In this document: positions 1-11,400 of the stretch, in pieces
Layout: every line of letters begins with the position of its first letter
Numbering within the stretch: the first letter of the stretch is position 1
NCBI GenBank assembly: GCA_964019695.1
Contig: OZ026518.1
Span: forward strand, 105,682,305 to 105,746,304
DNA length: 64,000 nt
DNA from: Loripinus fragilis
Taxonomy: Eukaryota > Mollusca > Bivalvia > Lucinida > Lucinidae
Direction of reading: 5' to 3'
Notes under the pieces: generated by a model
Databases searched by the model: none
What the model was told of the DNA's origin: nothing
The model's input: only the letters and a program-made list of their open reading frames with translations
Program-made: the position numbers and the translations under genes

Positions 1-2362
1 CACCTTTATCACTGCCTTTTATATGTGATCTGCGTTGGGTTTCGATAGTCTCGTGTGCTGCATCCATTATGTATTTCATTACTTCCCACATAATTATCGT
101 TCTGATTTACATGATAATTCCTTTGCGAAACGGAAATGTTCTTTAAAGAAATCGAATTGTGTATAGGTAAACCTCGAAAAATTGAACTCCGACTTTTCGA
201 AATACCCCTAATTCGAAATGAATTTCGAACACATTGGAATCAGAGAATATAGGGCCTATTTATGAATAATTTAAAATATTTTGTTTTGTGTGCGTAAAAG
301 AAACGCCTCCCCGAGACGTTGCTTTTACGCATACAAAATATTTGTTTGATAGGAAAAAACACTGAAAATAGATCATAATAATCATTTTTGAAGGTAGATA
401 TTTTTATATTTTTATGCCTATAATTCGAACTCTCGATAGTTCAAAATAAAATCTCTACTCCTATGACTTCGAATTCTGGAGATTCAACTGTATATTAAAA
501 ATGTCTACAATTATCCAAGACTGGTATCACCCATTCGATTTCCGTATATGTATGCTTTATTCGCAGAATGGTAGTCGAAAGCTCTGTCTAGTCTGTGCAT
601 TTGCGCAGGCACGATTGAGCTTAAACAAGTGTGATAAATGAACGATATCACTCCTTCGATTTTCACATGTTATGTATGATGCTTTAGCCTTAACATTTTT
701 TTATCCGAGGAGCGGTCCAAAACTCTCTCGAGTCTGTGCATTTGCTGAGGCTCGATCATGAGAGCTTTAGCTTAACCAAGACCCATATCACCCATTCGAT
801 TGCCGCATATGTATGCTTTATCACAGTTTGGCGGCCGAAAGCTATGGTTTTCTCTCGTCAAGGCCCAATTCAAAATACTCAACATCGAGACTGTCCCGGG
901 TTTCATATAGGCCTAGAACGCTCATACACGTTAGAGTAAACATACTGAACCTTTCTTTCACAAAAGTGGACAGCGTCAACATCATAAATTGCCAATATCC
1001 AACACAACATGCATTATCTGCACACGTTTTTAATGGGCACTAATGTTTTTAACCAATGATTTGCATGTATAATGAAACTAGCCAGCCTCATGAATCATAT
1101 TTCGGTTGGGGGCCAAGTTTGTAGGGGTCGAATTTGGTCCTCGAATATATGGGGGCCGAGTTTGTTAGGGGCCGAGTTTGTTAGGGGCCGAGTTTGTCAG
1201 GGGCCGAGTTTGTTAGGGGCCGAGATGTCCCGGAATCCGTGAAAATATACATTACATATGAAAAATTGTCAAACTCCAAATACATTAACCGCCCTTGTGG
1301 CGGTTTGCAGGAATATCATTTTCAATAATGAACGCATAATTTGAGGAACGCATTTAGCCAGTCATCAAGACTTGTTTTCAAATTTATACAAAATGTATCA
1401 GTTGTTTAGAATTGGTCACTGTTTAGAAATTCTCTTTTTCGCACTGACTTGAAGATAAGGCTATCCAAATTTAGAGGTAACTCAGGTTGCCTGGTTACGC
1501 AGTCGGTCAGCTGATTTGCTCTCCACTGATTGGGAAAACTTAATTTTATGATTAGGTGTGACAATTAACAGCAGTTTAAATCTCTGGGGTGCTGACTTTA
1601 AAACCGGGCTTACAGAACACGCAAAAAGGTACCTACCGTACATTGAGAAGAAAAAAGGTAGGTTAAGATATTTTTTACCATGGACTAAGCTGGGGGTGCT
1701 GAAGCACCCAAAGCACCCCCCCCTAAATCCGCCACTGCAGGAAGCTATAGAAAGCGAGGATTGGGAGTGTCCTCGTGAGTGTTCTCTGGAGGTTCCATGA
1801 CTAATATCTTTGGGATTACCAGGGGATTCTGTGTTTTGCTTGGTGAATCTACTTGGGACTTTTCCCTCCAGCGATAGCATAGCTGGATATCACGAAATAT
1901 GTTCGCCCGGCTCCAGCCTAATGTAGGTGCTTTTGGTTTCTCTCGCATCCCTGGAAGCTGCTGTCATCACTGGTTATGTGGCACCGATGAAACTCATTTC
2001 CAATGCACGACGGTTATATGACTAGCCACCCTTTGGCCGATTCTCGCTTTCCAACTTTCACTTTCATTCCACATTTATACAAATACTGAAATAGATTAAT
2101 ATCTACTACAAAACTACTTAACCAATTAATGAAAAGCAAACAATTAAGTGGTTTAGTATCTAAAAATAATGTCTTCTATGTAGTTAACAGAGGAGAGGCA
2201 ACAACTTGGGTAAAATTAGTAGCGTTGATTTTTCGTTTAGTTTATCATGCTCGGGAACCAGCCAGCAGGTGCTCTTGACAACAAGAGACGCTAATTGAAT
2301 GTCGCATTGACATCAAAACTTTGCATGTAACTTACAGTTTACGCTAGCTAAGCAGAGTAATA
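1..2362. other. Upstream intergenic region of the BTBD19-like gene
   Basis: No convincing coding sequence. About 527-880 holds two or three imperfect copies of a stretch of roughly 130 bp, sharing phrases such as CACCCATTCGAT and AGTCTGTGCATTTGC. A 16-bp minisatellite follows at 1151-1224. Near 1690-1740 a short inverted repeat rich in GGGGGTGC/GCACCCCC looks like transposon debris. The 5' UTR and promoter must lie in the last few hundred bases, but I see no clear TATA box or initiator. An in-frame TAG at 2345-2347 closes the frame upstream of the chosen ATG. Confidence 0.6.
1151..1224. repeat. 16-bp minisatellite (GGGGCCGAGTTTGTTA)
   Basis: About four and a half nearly perfect tandem copies of a 16-bp unit. 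Decayed copies extend upstream to about 1107. It is GC-rich against AT-rich surroundings. Confidence 0.9.
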
Positions 2363-2445
2363 ATGGCGAACGAAAAGACTATGAAAGGCGATGTACTTGA
2401 ATTCGCGTCAAATATGAAAAAGCTAGTAAACAACAAAGATCACAG
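2363..2445 (+). CDS. BTBD19: BTBD19-like exon 1 (coding part)
   Basis: Encodes residues 1-27, starting MANEKTMKGDVLEFASNMKK, plus two bases (AG) of the Ser28 codon. The donor is CACAG|GTTTGA. The start context is AATAATGG, and an in-frame TAG lies 18 bases upstream. Confidence 0.85.
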
Positions 2446-5400
2446 GTTTGACAAATTCCCCCAGTAATTGGTTCAAACGTCATATGTAATTGACATATAT
2501 TCCTTCATATACATATATTATAGGTGATGCACACCACATTGTGTTTCTCTTAGAGCATTCTTGGTATAACTATAGAATTTGTCCGCCATAATTTGTTTGG
2601 TTCATTGGGCAAATGTGCTTGAACATAGATTACATGGAAGCAATGTAAAATGTTTAACATCTATTATGATGGTTAGGGTTAGGTTAGGGTTAGGGTATTG
2701 CTTGGTAGCTGCTAAGCAACTATGTCATATTCAATCTAGCTACTGAAAGAAGTGGCGGACATATTCTATAGTCGCTCCACATTCTTAATGGGTAAGCAGC
2801 ATTTTACAATGTTATGGCATTGGTTCAGCATCTTGCATTAGTGTGTGACTGCTGTGCACATAGCAATACAGTTTATTCCCCAATAGAGAACCGTCTCCAA
2901 TAAAGAATCACTTGTGTAAACTTTCTCATATATTTCTTCCACTTGATGAAGCAAAGCCAAACCTTTTGTATTGTTAGAAAGGGTAATCATTAGGGATGCA
3001 GACCATAATAAGTTTCTTCTGAATTCCTTAAAATTACCTCTCAAGTTGGCTAAAATGTGTTGTAGTATATTGTCAGTAAATCATTTTGAAGCCTGGTTTT
3101 CAAAGCAAAATTAAAAAAAAAAGATGATTGTTCAGTTGAAAGGAAACAAGGTGGTTCCAAAACTATGTCATGGACATGCCCTATGATATCAGACTTACAT
3201 ATAAAAAAATTGACTTCCAGATGCCAGGAAATTTAACAGATGACATTGTTATCTTGGACACTGTACAGTTGCCAGTAAAGAATCACTTATTTTTGGATGT
3301 GTCTTCTGATGACCTATACTGAGTTGGTGGTGACAGAGAATGAAAGTATGCATCCTAACATAGAGTTTACTCATCACATAAAAGTTTGCTACTACCTGAA
3401 AGCAAATAAAGCAGATAGTATTGAACCTTGAACAAGAATATACTTCCGGTGTCAGAACTTAATATAAATATTTATGAATATTGTAGCTTATAATGAGCAA
3501 TTATAAAATTTGTACCAAAATTTTGTGTTAACACTGTATAAGATTGACCTTTACTTGAATATGTTCTTTAGGGGTGAAACATTAGATCACTATATTTTTA
3601 ATGTGATGCTTATTCCATTTTCACCTTGGGACTGGACTGTTTTCAGGTGATTCTTTACAGGGTAATGTGGTTCTTTACTGGAGACACTGTATAAGGGTTA
3701 TAAGAAGCCACTATTCTGTTAATCAAAGCTTTTTAAAATTAAACTTACATGGGTTGTAAGAGGTATGATGGATGTATTATATGTGTATTGTTTCAAATCA
3801 GTTGACAGTTACAAACACAAATTGCCAAGAATAGAATCCTAAGTGATTCTTTATTGGGGAATAAACTGTACTAGAGGGTCTGGATGGGGGGGATCTGGTA
3901 TTCACTATTCATTAAAAATTTAGCCGATTATTCATCTCATTAAAATTTTGGGTTATTCATTAAAATATGACCAATTATTCATTAAAAGTAAGAAAGGTGG
4001 CAAGGAAATCTGATTATTCACTATTCATTCATTTTTCTTCAATTCATTAAAAAAAATAGGATAATTCATTATTTTTTAGGCCCTCAATATTCACTATTCA
4101 TTATTTTTTTGGCTCATTATTCACTATTCATTATAAAAAAGGGCCATTATTCGCTAATCATAATACCCCATCCAGACCCTCATACTAGTGCAGTACCTGC
4201 TGTTTCATTTTGTAATGTTTACAAGCGGTTTTATTTGATTTTTTGACTTTTTTCTTCTACTTTAAAGGTCTTGTTTAGTAATTATACTCCTTGGATCATA
4301 TCATAATGTTTGATTAGTCCAATTAATTACATGCTATCAATTGGACCTGTACTCTTGGGCCTCTGTCTGCCTGTCAGTGAAAAAGACATTCAAATAGCAT
4401 TTTGCTTGCAGGCCAATAGTGATCCATTTTTGCTCACTCACTGGGATGTGGTGTATTCTTTAATTGAAAAATGGCATAAACTGTTGTTCCTAAACAAATT
4501 GTTCAACATCAAAGCAGCATTTGGCCTTACCATGCACTCAATCAGTAGATTTCAATTAATTTAGTATTTCAGTAAACTCTTGTACAATGATATATAGATA
4601 GAATGTGCCATACAAAGATGTCTACGTAATAAGTATAAAAATATCATGTGATGGCTCATTTCCATTTTTTTGGTTCAACCCTTTTCAGACCAATGGAATT
4701 TTTCATAAAACTACATGCAATAAAACCAGGATGGCCTATTGTATATATATTGAGTGGAGAGGTTACAGGTAACCTAGGCTTAATTTGGTCAAGCCTATGC
4801 AATAAGTATCAAAATATCATGTGATGGCTCATTTCCATTTTTTTTGGTTCAACCCTCTTCAGACCAATGGAAAAAGTAATGTTCTTTCTTGGAAGATATA
4901 TTTTGTCTTGCTTTCAGCATTTTTTTTGTTGTATCACAACATTCTGGTATCCTATTACATTGTATGTGGGCAGGGATGTCAACAATTAACCAGTGCTTAG
5001 TTTGTGCATACTTTTGCTAGTTACTGACAACTACCATGCTTAATCAGAGGACAGAAGAGAATAATCTCTAGCAAATTAAGAAATAACTGTACAAGCACTC
5101 AAAATGAATTGAATGCCATCATTTATTTTAAGTTCCTTACAGGCCATGAAGCTTATAATGTGCATGTTATTACTATACTATTTAAAAATAGACCTTTGGA
5201 ACTTGTGTTTCATTAGAACATTGACTATTGCTCATTGGACATAGCTAAGACATATATTACAAACTTTGTTATCTTCTCAGTTTGTTTCTATTTTTACCAT
5301 GTTTACCTAAAAATTCCACAGTTTGATTTGCACTGTACATATTCCGCTTGTGTCTCTATTTTACAGGCTCGTTTAACTTATTGAACCCAGAAAATTAGCT

Positions 5401-8400
5401 ATATATATATATAGGAATCAGTGGTGAAAATGTTCCGGGTAAATGCTTATAAAGACAGGCATGCAGGTTACTTACAGAGACTGGCACATGTTTTTTTAAT
5501 CCTAGGTTTAAAATTGAATTTCATCTCACTACCACAAACCTATTTATTTGAATATGTCTGAAATACCTAAACTATTTTATACTAGCTGCCTAAGTCTTTA
5601 AACATGTATTAACCCTTAATGCGCCAATTGCAACAAAAGTCGTCTGCTTTTCTAGTCTGCTGAACTGTTTAAGAAGCCTCTATGGCAAACAGTGTGGACC
5701 CAGATCAGACTGCTCCTATAGGAGCAGTCTGTTCTGGGTCCAAACTGTTTGGTTCTATACTTGATTCGTCAGTAATGTTAGGCAACTATTTGCAGCAGAA
5801 AACTTAAGCAGACGACATTTTCAGATGCATTTTTTTCTTGGCGCTTTAAGGGTTAAATATTGTTTTTGCAGTGACATCAAATTTCTGATAGGACAGAACA
5901 GGAAGGCAGTTTATGCACATAGATGTATCCTTGCGTCAAGATGTGCAGTATTCAAGGCAATGTTTGCAGATGTTTCACAGAGAAATGGTACAGCCGACAA
6001 AGATGTGCCTTTAATTTTGTCTGACATGTCACCAGATATATTTCTGGCCATGATGGAGTTTGTTTATACAAATTGTGTTACACTTACACCAAAAATTGTA
6101 AGTATAATTCAGGTGTCCAGAGGTTTTTTTTAAAATTTATTTCTCAACCAAATACATTCTGAGTGATAGGATTCTTTTTAGCACCCTAAACAAATGTTTA
6201 GACTGGATACCTGAAAAATTATTTCAATTTTATGCTCACTTTACTTCTATCTGGACCCTATTTATATTTGAGGGTCAATCTATAGGGGGAGGGCGTTCTG
6301 TTATCAGTACAAAAAATAGCTCATTTTCTTTTTCTTTGAAATTTCATATACTTTTGTCCTGCTGAATAAATTAACATAGCACTTTCTGGTCACTTCTGTT
6401 CATCTGTGTGAGTTCAATTAATACAGTTGATTCTGGGGCTGCATTGAAAACAGTGCAAATCCTGATCAGAGCCAGCTGATCTGGATCTACACTGTTTTCT
6501 AATTAAAGAGATAATGTATGACAGGGGTTTGTTATCATTTTTCTACTTATTTCAAACCATTGTGCTCATTTTTCTGCTTATAGTAAAATTTATGGCTGCT
6601 TTTCTTTTACCAGTATTTTTTAGAACAGCCAAAGCGGGAGCCAAAGGCTCAAGATATCTTGCTAAAACAGTGTAGAACCACATAATAGAATAGCAATTTT
6701 AGAAACTTGTGAAAATTGCCCCAGGGTTCATATTTTGTACAATTTCTGTGTTGTATACCTTTAAATATATATGCAAAGCCAAAATTAAGGTTTAACACTT
6801 TTAGGACCAATAGAATATTCCATTAAGTTTGATACTGTTTAATCAGTATGGTCCATTGTATATATTGAGGGACACAGGTTATAATTTCATAAAAAAAATG
6901 TATTTTTTTCTCTGAAGATCAATCTTATCTTAGCAAACGGTGCAGACCCTGGTGAAATGCAGCAAAATTAAGGTTTAACACTTTTAGTACCAATGGAATA
7001 TTCCATTAAGCTCGATACTGTTTAATCAGGATGGTCTATTGTATATATTGAGGGGTCACAGGTTAAAATTTCATAAAAAAAATTGTATTTTTTTTCTCTG
7101 AAGATCAATTTTATCTTAGCAAACTGTGCAGACCCTGATGAAATGCCGCATAATGCGGCATTTCATCAGGGTCTTCACTGTTTGCCAAAGTACCCATTTT
7201 AGGGTTTTATTTCCAGTCCACTAGGGGTGTTGATATCTTACATTAGATAGCTAAATTCTTTATACTATATTTATTATATACCTTTAAATACTTTTCATTG
7301 GTCGAAGCCCTGTACATGCATTTTCTGAAATCAAGTTTCAAACATTAGGAATTAATCCTGATTTAGGTTTGTTGTTGTGATTGTGTTTGACATCCCACCA
7401 TCAGCTAAGGTCATATTGAGACTGGGCCATGACTTAAAGTCTCATCTGACAGATTGGTGAACCCAGGGATCAAACCTAGCTGCTATCCTTGGTTTACAAG
7501 GTGAGCGGTAAATTATCCACTACACCACAGACTCAGTGGCTCCTAATTCTAAGGATTGTCTCAAATCCTACAGTTATTGAAAATGTTTAGAAAAGTGGTG
7601 GCATTAAAAATTCAATTATGCACACAAACTTTCTGATATCAACATTGTTTGATTCATATCTCAGCCAAAACTCATTATCACTTTGCATGGGGGGTAATTT
7701 TGCATGCTTTTTTGTCGTCTGATGATTTTTTTCAAAATCAACTTTTTCAAAAAATTATTTCAGGAATATGATCAGAGTATTGAGACTTTCAGAAATACCA
7801 TCAGTGTCAAACAGTTTGGATCCAGATCACGTCGGGCCTGATCTGGAACCAAACTGTATGCAAAGGTTATCAGCAGACGGCACTAGTAGGCAAAGAGTTT
7901 GGTTCAATTGAATGATTCCATAAATTATAAAATGACTGCCCCCTTGCATATCCTGTGACATGTTCACGTCGAATATGGTCAAACTTACCAAAAATGGCAT
8001 TTTAATATTAAATTTATGATATGTACAAATCCATCTTATCATTTGTTTGTTTTAGGCAATAGAAGTTTTAGCTACAGCAATGGAATATGGCCTTGATGAC
8101 CTCAGAAGAGTAAGTATACATGTTGAAGAGTACTATCTATAAATACCTACATTGTACATGTATAAGTACACAGAGAGCCATAAAAAGATTGTTCATTTTC
8201 TTGTTTTTGATCAAAATATATGGACAGACCTTGATATATATCTTCTGACAAGTAAAATGCTTTAAAAATAGACACTAAGCAATGCCCTGCCTCACTATTT
8301 TTTAGCAATCATAGAAAATATTGTTATTAAATTTCACTTGCAGCCTTAGCTATGCATTGCATTTGCATGCTCCTGTACTTCTATTCTTTCATTTGGGCAC

Positions 8401-11400
8401 ATTTCCTCATATCCTTTGCACATTTTTTCACATCATTATAAAGTAATTGGCATTAATAAAGGTAGCTCAAACTAGTAATCACTCCTTAAAGTGCTAAACA
8501 GTACTTTTAACCTTCAGAAAGCCAAACATTTTATTTTGTTGCCTTGGCAACTAAAGTTTAAACCTTGCCAATGAAGCTGAAACTTAATACATTATGTATT
8601 ACTTCTAGTACCAGGTTGTATTAAGATACTGTTTTCGTAGCTAGCAATAGGGCTTAATTAATTTCCATAGTCAGCTTAACCTTATAAACACCACTAAGCA
8701 GTTGACATCGTCATTTTTTTACTATCCTATGATACCAAATTTTGTGTGATATTATATGTGAATCATTTGCAGGTGATTCAAAAGAAACGTCAAGTCTTAT
8801 TTACAACCAAAATGAAGTTGTGTTAAGTGTTTAGAAGTTGTCATTGACTTGCATGTTATGGAAAATATGGACATCTTCAATAAAACTTAAATGGTGGCCA
8901 GTCTATTACAAGTAATATAAATTTTACCTAACTTCTTAATGATGTAGGTTGTCAGGGCAATCAAATCGTTTAGACTACAGGAGCAAACAGATCTCAAAAT
9001 TTACAAAAAAAAAACTATTGTATCGGTTTATACAGTAAAATCTGTCTTAAGACAAAAAACAGGTTTTCAAGACCAATTATAGCTTAATGCAGGTCAAAAG
9101 TATTGCAGAATGCTCCAAGGGGAGCATTCTGCAATACTTTCAACCTTCATTAAGCTACCGTCTGTCATTAAGATCTTTGTTTTGTCTATTTTTGAGTGGC
9201 CTCTTAAGACAGGTTTTACCGTATTGTTTTCAATAATGTATCAAGAATCTTGAATGGTGTGTTAAAGTTCCTTTGGAATGGATATGGGAAAAAAACTCCC
9301 GGTCCTTGTAGACCTTAAATTGTCGAGTGTCAACATTTTTGGCATAGACTCTTTGTAGATATTGGTAGTTCATTCAAATTTGAGCCGTGACATTTGATTT
9401 CCAATAATGTGGCATTTTGAGTGTAGGCTCAGACGAGCCTGTGCAGCCTCCTTTTAAGCTTAGAAACTCCAAATGCTGTTCAGTCAGTAGCTTAACAGTC
9501 AACGAATACGAGGGCTGTTCAAATATGAATGCAAGTAGCTTCATTACTTTCTTCACATATATGCTACGACATAATGTCATACCTTTCTGGAAAGAACTAT
9601 TTGTTGCCTTTAAAATGGCACCAAACAAAAAGAAACGCTCACTATATTTCTCTAGTTACAGACCCTTATATAAAGGCCATTCCTGTATACTGAAGTTTTT
9701 CTGATGCAAATTGCAATGTACGTTTTGGTACATGTGCGGATATAGTGTCATATCTTTGTAAGTTTTAGACAAAATGGCACCAAATTTTACATGCAAGTTT
9801 AGAAACAATCCAAAAGTTGCTTGCAGGATTGAGTTTATATAATCCTGTTTCTATCTTGAGTAAACAGGCACGTTTGTGGCGTCATTAATTTTATGATAAA
9901 CGTCATTTTGAGTTATCCACTGGTGATGTAATAATGAACATCGCTGGGTCGCTTTCTTTGCGTTTTGCTGAAAGCATGCTAAATATGTCATAAGGGAGTT
10001 TTCAAAGCGTGGAGTCCTCTATTTACAGAGTAATCACATTTTATATCATTTTTCAAGCATTTTTCTGCCTCTTAATGACTTGTTTACAATAATTAAAATA
10101 TGTTTAATCTGTCTAGTACTCAAGACCAGGTGAGTTATGCTATTGTAAATAATGCCTATAGTGGTCAAACTTAAAGTTTACGTTCAAATTTAGAATTAAG
10201 CCGCAATATTTTGACAAAAACATTAAGTGTAAATTCTATAACCCTCTCATTTAAGGTATTTTTGACTTAATGAAAATGATTTTCAGCGTTTAAAAATTAC
10301 CCACTATCCAACAATAATTTGTAGCAACAACTCAGTATGAGCGATCAACATATTGTATTCGAGTTAAAACTAGTTAAAATGTTGCTTCGTGCATTTGTTA
10401 GAGATAAGTTTAACTGTTAACTGGAGGGGGGTGTTTTGTTTACCATTTATTTGCAAACATAAGGAGACTTTAGTGAACACTATTCGTTGTAATTTAACAA
10501 AAGCATGTTGGATTTTCGCAACTTTCACAGAATCATTATATAAGAATATGGGGATACTTCCTTAAAAGTTTCAAGAAATTTCACTTGTTTATCGAAGAAT
10601 TATACGCCCGTCTATATCACTGGTATATGTTTGAAGCAATGGGTTTGTTAGTATACTAACGTGACCGTCATTCAACGGGCTATGGCTCGATAAGTATACT
10701 GTATTTTTCTTTAGGTCTGGTGCCAGTTTAAAGGTGACATATAGTCCTTTATAGAAACGTTTACTATTTTGTTGTAGTATATATGTGAAGAAAGTTATGA
10801 AGCTACTTGCATTCATATTTGAACAGCCCTCGTATTCAAGCGACTAACAAAGGCTCTGATCAGACTGTGCATATGGGCAGGCTGATCTGAGGCTTTGCTG
10901 ATTGCACATACAGGTACCACATGGGCCTCGTAGCGAGAAAACCTGTCTTAGGGGGTTTGCAAACAACACAGGCGTAGACCAGCCTGCGCAACCATGCAGT
11001 CTGATCAGCACCTTTGTTGTTCCCTTTTTGGAAAGTATCATATGCAAACTTGCTACATGTATGATTTCATTTTTCTAGCTAGTCTTTGTAGCTGAGGAGA
11101 TTGGTTTGTAAGCCTTTTTGTCAGAAACCCTGAAGACATTGTTGGAAATCTCATGTCGCGACTCATGTGATTTTTATCTTTTCAGCTGTGTGTAGAATAC
11201 CTAGAGGAAAATCTGAGTGTGCAGAATGCCTGTGACTGTATGCAAGCTGCTGTCACATACTCTCAGGATGATTTAAAAGACAAAACACTTATATTCATAG
11301 AACAACACACAGAGGTCAGTGCTAATTCAATGCTAGAGATAGCATAAACTTTTCGTATTTTCGATCTTTTTGAACAAATACTTATTCTTAAAATGCATCA

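Larger units (their letters stand above)
2446..5871. other. Intron 1
   Basis: 3.4-kb intron with no coding signal. It contains a telomere-like tract (2671-2696), an inverted-repeat element built from ATTCATTA-like repeats (3874-4181), a 71-base direct duplication (4628-4698 and 4801-4872) and a TTAA-flanked element (5613-5852). The rest, including 2700-3870 and 4880-5600, is AT-rich with nothing recognisable. Confidence 0.7.
6098..8055. other. Intron 2
   Basis: Holds the 183-bp tandem duplication (6781-7147), a hairpin (7120-7187), a SINE relic (7395-7547) and a hairpin near 7802-7857. No exon-like sequence was seen in 6140-6780 or 7190-7390. Confidence 0.7.
8110..11185. other. Intron 3
   Basis: From 8110 to about 9030 it is AT-rich with no recognised feature. 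It then holds a TA-flanked inverted-repeat element (9033-9221) and a nested pair of elements (9381-11165) that fill the rest up to the acceptor of exon 4. Confidence 0.7.

Noticed and set aside
1482..1880. 132-codon - strand frame
   Set aside because: No motif; it overlaps transposon-like GGGGGTGC inverted-repeat debris and another frame on the + strand.
2671..2696. Chromosome end or telomere addition
   Set aside because: Only about 26 bases, inside an intron, with gene sequence on both sides.
9417..9704. 95-codon frame and its partner at 10589-10816 with shared MNASSFITFFTY text
   Set aside because: They are the two inverted arms of a mariner-like element read inwards, so the similarity is structural, not a gene family.
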